Assembly: GCA_013822265.1 (NCBI GenBank) | Contig: PNKD01000028.1 | Span: 1-37,545, forward strand | Direction of reading: 5' to 3' | Source of the DNA: Leptothrix sp. (in: b-proteobacteria) | GTDB taxonomy: Bacteria; Pseudomonadota; Gammaproteobacteria; Burkholderiales; Burkholderiaceae_C | Length of the DNA: 37,545 bases | Part shown: positions 32,401 through 37,545 of the stretch, one piece after another | How positions within the stretch are numbered: position 1 is the stretch's first letter | Layout of the letters: every line of letters begins with the position of its first letter | Program-made: the position numbers and the translations under genes | The notes under the pieces: model-generated | Told to the model about the DNA's origin: nothing | Seen by the model: only the letters and a program-made list of their open reading frames with translations | The model's database searches: none

Positions 32401-32949
32401 TCATGAGTTGCTTCAACTCGCGACGCCGAGTCGATCGCTGCTGCCGGTGGTGCTCGTCGCGGCACCGGAATCCCCTGCACGAGTCGACACGGCCGACCGT
32501 CTGGACTGCAACGACGCCTACAACCTCTTCAAGCCACAGGGCGATCTGGTGGCACCGGGCCCCGCCTTCGCCGGCAGAGCTTCATCAGCGGCACGGTGTT
32601 GTCCGATCCGCTCTGAGCCCAACAGAGCTTGTTCAGCGAAGCCCAGGCCCAGGGCTGTACCGACCGTCGTCCTCATCTTCATCGGCATCAGCGGCCCGGC
32701 ACGCATCGACGCGCGGCTCGAGCAGAGGCAGCTCACCATGGAGGCCGCGGTGCTGCCGCAGGGCAGTGCCGGTTGCGATGGGGATCGCCGCCACCGGCCG
32801 AGCACCACACCAGCCGCTGCGCGCCGGCCGGCGTGGCAAGGGCGGCACGGAGACGGGGGTACTGCAAGCGAAGGTGCTCGAGGCAATGCGCGTCGAGCAG
32901 CGCGCGGAAGAAGGTCAGCAGGCCGCAGGCGCCGCCAGATGCGGGCTCT
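32401..32949. other. Region without a recognised gene
   Basis: Several open frames overlap on both strands, with no consistent codon pattern and no domain I can name. The content looks like decayed coding sequence between the GntR remnant and the end of the helicase operon. Confidence 0.35.
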
Positions 32950-33237
32950 TCAGGTCGATGCCGGGGCCCTGCACTTGGCCCGCGTGCGATGGTCGAGCGG
33001 CGCGCCGCACCAGCGCGCGTAGAACTCCGGGGCGCCCAGCCGAAATTGATGGTCCAGCCATGACGGCGACCGAGATGCGCCAGGATCATGGTCTTGCGGC
33101 CAGCGCAGCCGGGGCTCGATGCAATAGGTCTGCACCTTCGCATAGGCGCCGTCGGGAAACTCGGGATGGTCTGCAATGGTCGGCGGGCGGACCCGCGCCG
33201 CGGCCCCCAGAACCTCGCCAGCAGCGACGACGCTCAT
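32950..33237 (-). CDS. Unrecognised ORF coupled to the SWIM gene, probably frameshifted
   Basis: The ATG at 33237 overlaps the SWIM gene stop (ATGA), which suggests that a real third gene of the operon starts here: MSVVAAGEVLGAAARVRPPT, then DHPEFPDGAYAKVQTYCIEP and RLRWPQDHDP. The frame gives 95 residues to 32950. Near 33090-33060 another frame reads ILAHLGRRHGWTINFGWAP and later CGLLTFFRALLDAHCLEHLR, as if the original protein changed frame at least twice. I do not recognise the family. Either a decayed gene or a short protein with chance similarity between frames. Confidence 0.4.
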   Translation of the reverse strand: MSVVAAGEVLGAAARVRPPTIADHPEFPDGAYAKVQTYCIEPRLRWPQDHDPGASRSPSWLDHQFRLGAPEFYARWCGAPLDHRTRAKCRAPAST

Positions 33238-34229
33238 GCCTTCAGCGGCTTGCCGACCGCCACGTAACGCGTACCGCGCCTCTGCCCCTGCACCTGGGCA
33301 TGCCCGTCCGCCACCAATTGCCTGAGCAGTGGCCGCACCGCCTCGGCGTCGAGGCCGGTGGCAGCGCGGGCGGCGGCGTTGTCGAGCGAGCCTGCCCGGA
33401 GCAAGGCGGCCAGCAGGCGGGAGGCCGGGTCGCGCGCCCGCGTCGGCTTGGCGGTTGGTCGCGCCGCGCGGGCCGGTTTGGCTGCCGCCCGCGGCTGTGT
33501 CGGGGCCGCCAAGGTGGTGGCCGTGGAGCCGTCCATCTCCAGCCCGAAGAGGGCGCTGACATCGTCGCTGGCCAGCGTGCGCTCGCCAGCCGCAGGGGCG
33601 GTGACGACGCCACTGCCGGCCCTGCTGAGCAGTTCGGCGGGATCGACCTGGCGCAGGGTGAACAGCAACTCGGGTTTGCTGTCGAAGCGGGCGCCAATGC
33701 CGTAGAGGACGGCGGCGACATGCTTGCACATGTAGGCGCCGTCTGGGCACGTGCAAGCGAAGTGGATGTCCTTGGGCACGGGGAACAGTCCATCGCCCTG
33801 GCGGCACAGGCGGTCCATGACGCCCTTGGAGAAGCGCCCTTGCAGCAGTTCCACCAGCGAGTCGATGCCGCCGGCGCAGTCGGCGCAGATCTGCTGCCAC
33901 TTCGCCTTCGGCATCGGCTTTACGGTGACGGTGGTGCTGTAGATGGACGAGCCGCTGACGCGCGCCGCGACCGTGCCGGGAGTGATCTGCAGGTCGACCA
34001 CCGATCCGTTGCGCACGTAGGTGCGGCCGCGCGGCAGGCGGTTGGCATAGTCGCTGTAGCGCTCCATGTTGGCGCACCAGGCCTTGCCCCAGGCCGTGTT
34101 GGCGATGGCGCGGCCGTGGACGACGACCGGAGAAATGATTTGCCCCTTGCGCGCCAACTTGGCCATCACGCCAGCGGCCTTGCGGCGGCGCTCGGCGACG
34201 GGGACATAGGGCGCCCACTCGTAGAACAT
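33234..34229 (-). CDS. SWIM zinc-finger protein
   Basis: 331 residues. MFYEWAPYVPVAERRRKAAG opens an N-terminal domain (about 1-140) common to bacterial SWIM proteins: PVVVHGRAIANTAWGKAWC, RGRTYVRNGSVVDLQI. The SWIM motif CTCPDGAYMCKHVAAVLYG lies at about 157-175, with the CxCxnCxH ligands. An Ala/Pro/Arg-rich linker (about 235-275) and a C-terminal winged-helix-like part (RLLAALLRAGSLDNAAARAA, TRYVAVGKPLKA) follow. SWIM domains bind DNA or proteins, and this type is nearly always paired with an SNF2-like helicase, here starting 2 bases after its stop. Confidence 0.88.
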   Translation of the reverse strand: MFYEWAPYVPVAERRRKAAGVMAKLARKGQIISPVVVHGRAIANTAWGKAWCANMERYSDYANRLPRGRTYVRNGSVVDLQITPGTVAARVSGSSIYSTTVTVKPMPKAKWQQICADCAGGIDSLVELLQGRFSKGVMDRLCRQGDGLFPVPKDIHFACTCPDGAYMCKHVAAVLYGIGARFDSKPELLFTLRQVDPAELLSRAGSGVVTAPAAGERTLASDDVSALFGLEMDGSTATTLAAPTQPRAAAKPARAARPTAKPTRARDPASRLLAALLRAGSLDNAAARAATGLDAEAVRPLLRQLVADGHAQVQGQRRGTRYVAVGKPLKA

Positions 34230-34231
34230 GA

Positions 34232-36928
34232 CTATCCCTCGCTGGTGGCGGATTTCAGATCGAGACTGACCAGGCGCAAGAGTTCGGCATCGCTCAGCTC
34301 GGTCAACCTGACCTCGCCGCCACCGGCATCCAGGAGGTCGGCGGCCAGCCGCTTCTTGTCGCTGATCATGGCGTCTATTTTCTCCTCGATGGTGCCACGG
34401 CAGACGAACTTGTGGACCAGGACGTTGCGCTTCTGCCCGATGCGGAAGGCGCGGTCGGTGGCCTGGCTTTCCACTGCGGGGTTCCACCAGCGATCGAAGT
34501 GCACGACATGCGAGGCGGCGGTGAGGTTGAGGCCCGATCCGCCGGCTTTCAGCGAGAGCACGAAGAAGGGCACCGTCTCGTCGCCCTGGAAGCGGGCGAC
34601 CAGTTCCTGGCGGTCTTTCACCGCGGTGGTGCCGGTCAACACGCAACCCTCGCGCCCGAAGATCGACCCCAGGAAGGCGGCGATCGGTGCGGTGGTCTCG
34701 GCATACTGGCTGAACACCAGCATCTTTTCCTGCTTGGCGGCGATGACCTCGGCCAACTCGCGCAGGCGGGCCAGCTTGCCGCTGTCGGACTCGGCCCAGC
34801 CGCCGTCGCGCAACCACTGCGAGGGGTGGTTGCAGATCTGCTTGAAGCGCGTGAGGAAGGCCAGCACCAGCCCCTTGCGCGCCACGCCCTCCACCTCCTC
34901 GTCGAGCGCCTTGGCCAGGTCGTCCACCGCCTGCTGGTAGAGCGCCGCCTGCTTGCGCGACAGGCCGCAGTAGGCGTTCTGCTCGATCTTTTCCGGCAGA
35001 TCGCCGATCACCGCCTTGTCGGACTTGAGCCGGCGCAGGATGTAGGGCTGCACCAGCCGGCGCAGCGGCGCGTAGCCGCCGGGGCTGTCGGCCAGGCGCC
35101 CGGCGAAGCTGGCGAAGGGTCTTGCGCCACCCAGCAGACCCGGATTCACGAAGTCGAAGATGCTCCACAGGTCACCGAGCCGGTTCTCGATCGGCGTGCC
35201 GGTCAGGGCCAGACGTGAGCCGGCCTTCAGCGTCTTCGTCGCCTTGGTCTGGCGGGTGCCGGGATTCTTGATCGCCTGCGCCTCGTCGAGGATCGCCAGC
35301 CGCCAGGCAGTGGCCTGGACCCACGCGAAACGGTGCAGTGCGCCATAGCTGGTGATCACCAGGTCGACCGCGGCGAGACGTTCGGCCGGCAGGCCCCTCA
35401 ACGCCTCGGCCGGCATCTCCGAAGTGTGTGCCACGAGCACGCGCAGGCCCGGCGCGAAGCGCGCCGCCTCCTGCGCCCAGTTGGCGAGCAGCGAGGCCGG
35501 TGCCACCAGCAGGCTCGGGGCCGGGCCTTCGGCGCGTTTTCGTACCAGCAGCAGAGCCAGCACCTGGATGGTCTTGCCCAGACCCATGTCGTCGGCCAGG
35601 CATGCACCCAGGCGCAGACGCGACAGCAGGTGCAGCCAGCGCAGGCCAATCTGCTGATACGGCCGCAGCGTGGCGTGCAGATCGGGGCCGGCATCGACGG
35701 CTGCCAAACCCTGCGGCCCGCGAAGTCCCGCCAGGGTCTCTGCCAGCCAAGGCCCGGCGTTCACCTGCGCCCACTCGGGCGAGACCGTCACCTCCTTGCC
35801 GCCAACAGCTGCACCGGCCCCGGAGAGCAGGCGCATGGCATCAAAAAAGCCCAGGCCCTGCTCGCTCGCCAGGCGCTCGACTTGCTGGAACTGCGTCAGG
35901 GTTCGCTGCAGCCGTTCCGGGTCGACCTCGACCCATCTGCCGCGGATGAACACCAGCCCACGGCTGTCGGCCAGCAGGCCCTGCACCTCGGCGGTGGTCA
36001 GCGGCTCGCCATCGATGGCCACCGACACCTGGAAGTCGAGCAACGCGTCCTGTCCCACCTGCGACGGCTGGCGCCCACCGACCGTGGCGTCGACCGTGGC
36101 GCGCGAGGGCCGGTTGGCCCGCCACTGCGCTGGCATGCGCACCACCACGCCGGCGTGCTCCAGCTTGGGCACATCGTGCAGGAGGGTCAGCGCCTCGCCG
36201 GGGCTCCAGCGCAGCGGCTGGAAGATCTCGCGACGGTCGATGAGACCCTTCAACCAGGCACAGTCCTCGCCGGCGCGTTGCAGCGGTGCCAGCAGGGCGA
36301 GCAGGCGCTCCTTGTCGGCAGCGGCGGCGTATTCGCGCAGGGCTTCGCCCAGCGGCCGGTGTTGTGCCCTCCCCTGCGCCGACAGCCGGGTGGTGTAGGT
36401 GGCGAGAAAGGCGAAGGGAAACTGCTCGTCCTTGCGGTTCTCGGCCAGATGAACGTGAACGCGGCCGACGAGGTTCCAGGCCGGGTTGCGCGCCTTCAGA
36501 AAGACGCCGAGCGGCTGGCCCGAGGCCTTCAATTCGGCGTGCAGCGCGGCGTCGAGTTCCTGCCACAGCCGCTCCAGCACCCCGACCGACAGGTATTCCG
36601 CCCCGTCCATTGGCGGCGCCGACCACGCCAGCGCCTGCAGCTCGCCGGCATCCGGCGGCGGCACGCGCCCAGGCAGGTGCTCCGTCACCTCGGGCAGCGT
36701 GCACAGCGCGGTCAGGTAGCGCACGGCCAGATCCCGCCACCACGCGGCCACCGGCGGCAAGGCCGCGCCGACGTGTTCAGCGCCAAGCCCCAACAGGATC
36801 TGGCCCGCACCCAGCGCGCCGCCCATCGCCAGCTGCTTGGCCAGCTCGAACGGCAGCGGCGGGGCGTCCGGCACAGACACCACGGTGAGGCGGCCGTGTG
36901 GGGTGAGGGCGAGGGTGCTGGGGGTCAT
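34232..36928 (-). CDS. SNF2-family DEAD/DEAH-box helicase
   Basis: 898 residues. An N-terminal accessory region (about 1-430) is followed by the ATPase core. It has motif I DDMGLGKTIQ near residue 447, motif II DEAQAIKN near 547, motif III ALTGTPIENRLGDLWSIFDF, then the second RecA lobe with LVFSQYAET, SLKAGGSGLNLTAASHVVHF and the motif VI segment QATDRAFRIGQKRNV. The order and DEAQ box identify an SNF2/Rad54-type double-strand DNA translocase. The proposed role of these SNF2-SWIM pairs is DNA repair or remodelling; it is not established. First gene of the operon; the ATG at 36928 is preceded by about 170 bases free of genes. Confidence 0.92.
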   Translation of the reverse strand: MTPSTLALTPHGRLTVVSVPDAPPLPFELAKQLAMGGALGAGQILLGLGAEHVGAALPPVAAWWRDLAVRYLTALCTLPEVTEHLPGRVPPPDAGELQALAWSAPPMDGAEYLSVGVLERLWQELDAALHAELKASGQPLGVFLKARNPAWNLVGRVHVHLAENRKDEQFPFAFLATYTTRLSAQGRAQHRPLGEALREYAAAADKERLLALLAPLQRAGEDCAWLKGLIDRREIFQPLRWSPGEALTLLHDVPKLEHAGVVVRMPAQWRANRPSRATVDATVGGRQPSQVGQDALLDFQVSVAIDGEPLTTAEVQGLLADSRGLVFIRGRWVEVDPERLQRTLTQFQQVERLASEQGLGFFDAMRLLSGAGAAVGGKEVTVSPEWAQVNAGPWLAETLAGLRGPQGLAAVDAGPDLHATLRPYQQIGLRWLHLLSRLRLGACLADDMGLGKTIQVLALLLVRKRAEGPAPSLLVAPASLLANWAQEAARFAPGLRVLVAHTSEMPAEALRGLPAERLAAVDLVITSYGALHRFAWVQATAWRLAILDEAQAIKNPGTRQTKATKTLKAGSRLALTGTPIENRLGDLWSIFDFVNPGLLGGARPFASFAGRLADSPGGYAPLRRLVQPYILRRLKSDKAVIGDLPEKIEQNAYCGLSRKQAALYQQAVDDLAKALDEEVEGVARKGLVLAFLTRFKQICNHPSQWLRDGGWAESDSGKLARLRELAEVIAAKQEKMLVFSQYAETTAPIAAFLGSIFGREGCVLTGTTAVKDRQELVARFQGDETVPFFVLSLKAGGSGLNLTAASHVVHFDRWWNPAVESQATDRAFRIGQKRNVLVHKFVCRGTIEEKIDAMISDKKRLAADLLDAGGGEVRLTELSDAELLRLVSLDLKSATSEG

Positions 36929-37141
36929 CGGACGGTGTACATGGAACGGGATGGCGCCAACGCGGCAGCATGAGGCCCGAGCGTTCCGCCGACCTGCCTT
37001 GGTCGTGCCGGTGTGGCGTAGGGGTCCGACCTTCGTCGGGTTGGCGAGGCGGCATTTTCACGCCGGCATCTCGTCAAGCCGGGGGCACGGCCCAGCGTGT
37101 GGTGTAAATCCACAGCCCAGGAGCGCGGAGGTAGGTGCTAC
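36929..37141. other. Intergenic region with possible outer end of an IS256-type element
   Basis: Holds the helicase promoter region. At 37097-37114 GTGTGGTGTAAATCCACA lies just beyond the transposase stop and has the look of an IS256-family terminal inverted repeat. The other end of the element is outside the window, so this cannot be tested here. Confidence 0.35.
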
Positions 37142-37426
37142 TCAGCGAGCCACTGCGGACAGCCGAGTGGGAACAGTATCGCTGAGCGACTGCAGGCCCC
37201 CAAGCTGCATGCAGCGGCGGTTGAGCGGCCACTCGTCGTTCTGCTCGAACGTCTTGGCGCCGACCAACCGGGTGATCGAATCGCCCTTGGGGAAGGTACT
37301 CACGACGCGCGGGCGACGCATGATCTCCGCGTTGAGCGGCTCCAGCGGGTTGGTGCTGTAGATCTGCGTCCAGTGCGCTCTGGGGAAGGTCATGAACGCC
37401 AGCACGTCGCTCTCGGCTTCATTCAT
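37142..37426 (-). mobile_element. IS256-family transposase, 3' fragment
   Basis: 94 codons: ESDVLAFMTFPRAHWTQIYS, then TNPLEPLNAEIMRRPRVVST and DSITRLVGAKTFEQNDEWPL. This is the C-terminal part of IS256-family transposases, including the conserved STNPLERLNxEI region with the third catalytic Glu (in LNAEI) and the LVGAxxxEQNDEW segment. About 300 N-terminal residues with the two Asp are absent; the sequence upstream (37427-37545) encodes something else in another frame. An inactive remnant. Confidence 0.85.
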
Positions 37427-37440
37427 CCTAAAAACAGCAG

Positions 37441-37545
37441 TTACCCGGGCGCCGCGAGCGTCGGCGGTGGGGTTGGCAGGCCGATCTGACCGACGATGCG
37501 CTGGCAGATGTAGGCCACCAGGGCCCGCCAGCGGTCTAGCTTTGG
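37441..37545 (-). CDS. Partial ORF at the window edge, possibly another transposase end
   Basis: The minus strand from the window edge reads PKLDRWRALVAYICQRIVGQ and IGLPTPPPTLAAPG to a TAA at 37441-37443, about 34 codons. The 5' part is outside the window. The sequence is not firmly recognised; its contact with the IS256 fragment suggests an insertion-related join. Confidence 0.3.
   Translation of the reverse strand, partial: PKLDRWRALVAYICQRIVGQIGLPTPPPTLAAPG

Noticed and set aside
32052..34940. 962-codon plus-strand open frame
   Set aside because: It runs antisense to the SWIM and SNF2 genes and through the GntR remnant; low-complexity translation and no start signal.
1..37545. CRISPR arrays, tRNA or rRNA genes, riboswitches, phage attachment sites
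   Set aside because: I looked for regularly spaced repeats, cloverleaf-type sequences and conserved RNA motifs and saw none that I could support.

Overview
High-GC bacterial chromosome with tightly packed, translationally coupled operons. Gene content (HME-type RND efflux, single-domain PstS-like protein next to a porin, bufferin genes, DUF3240, IS91/IS256 remnants) and codon use fit a betaproteobacterium of the order Burkholderiales (Rubrivivax/Leptothrix/Methylibium-like). This placement is an inference from gene content; no rRNA or tRNA gene is present.

Layout. (1) 1-4274: housekeeping-type genes: the 3' part of an alpha-helical protein, a YghU-type glutathione transferase divergent from a second GST, and a GerW/YtfJ-DUF2953 pair with a small downstream ORF. 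(2) 4417-15493: a catabolic unit. A long minus-strand operon runs TetR regulator, VOC protein, FAD monooxygenase, periplasmic binding protein, LivH, LivM, LivG, LivF. It diverges from a plus-strand operon for the three subunits of a xanthine-oxidase-family molybdenum hydroxylase. The divergent promoter holds two copies, in opposite orientation, of an 18-bp TetR-like dyad. Uptake, molybdenum hydroxylation and flavin hydroxylation under one regulator suggest degradation of an aromatic N-heterocycle or similar ring compound; the substrate is unknown. (3) 15494-18663: one unrecognised lower-GC gene, then remnants of a histidine kinase, a DMT transporter and a heavy-metal P-type ATPase, the last with an 8-bp tandem duplication that breaks its frame. 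(4) 18675-25380: an intact heavy-metal RND operon (CsoR/RcnR-family repressor, His-rich membrane protein, CzcB-, CzcA-like, DUF3240, CzcC-like), with a G-tract operator in front of the repressor. A remnant of a second membrane-fusion protein lies just beyond. (5) 26046-29099: a lower-GC chemoreceptor, porin and PstS-like protein module in which the last gene is frameshifted.

(6) 29100-30052: fragments of an IS91-family transposase and a histidine kinase. (7) 30018-31943: an intact bufferin operon (bufA, bufB, bufC), a copper-binding ribosomally made peptide system. Divergent from it is a dead GntR regulator that still has its palindromic operator. (8) 32950-36928: an operon of an SNF2-family helicase, a SWIM zinc-finger protein and a start-coupled ORF that looks frameshifted. 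(9) 37100-37545: the 3' end of an IS256-family transposase and a second partial ORF.

Metal handling recurs on the right half (RND pump, P-type ATPase remnant, second adaptor remnant, bufferin). The decayed fragments between working operons indicate repeated insertion and deletion in this region.
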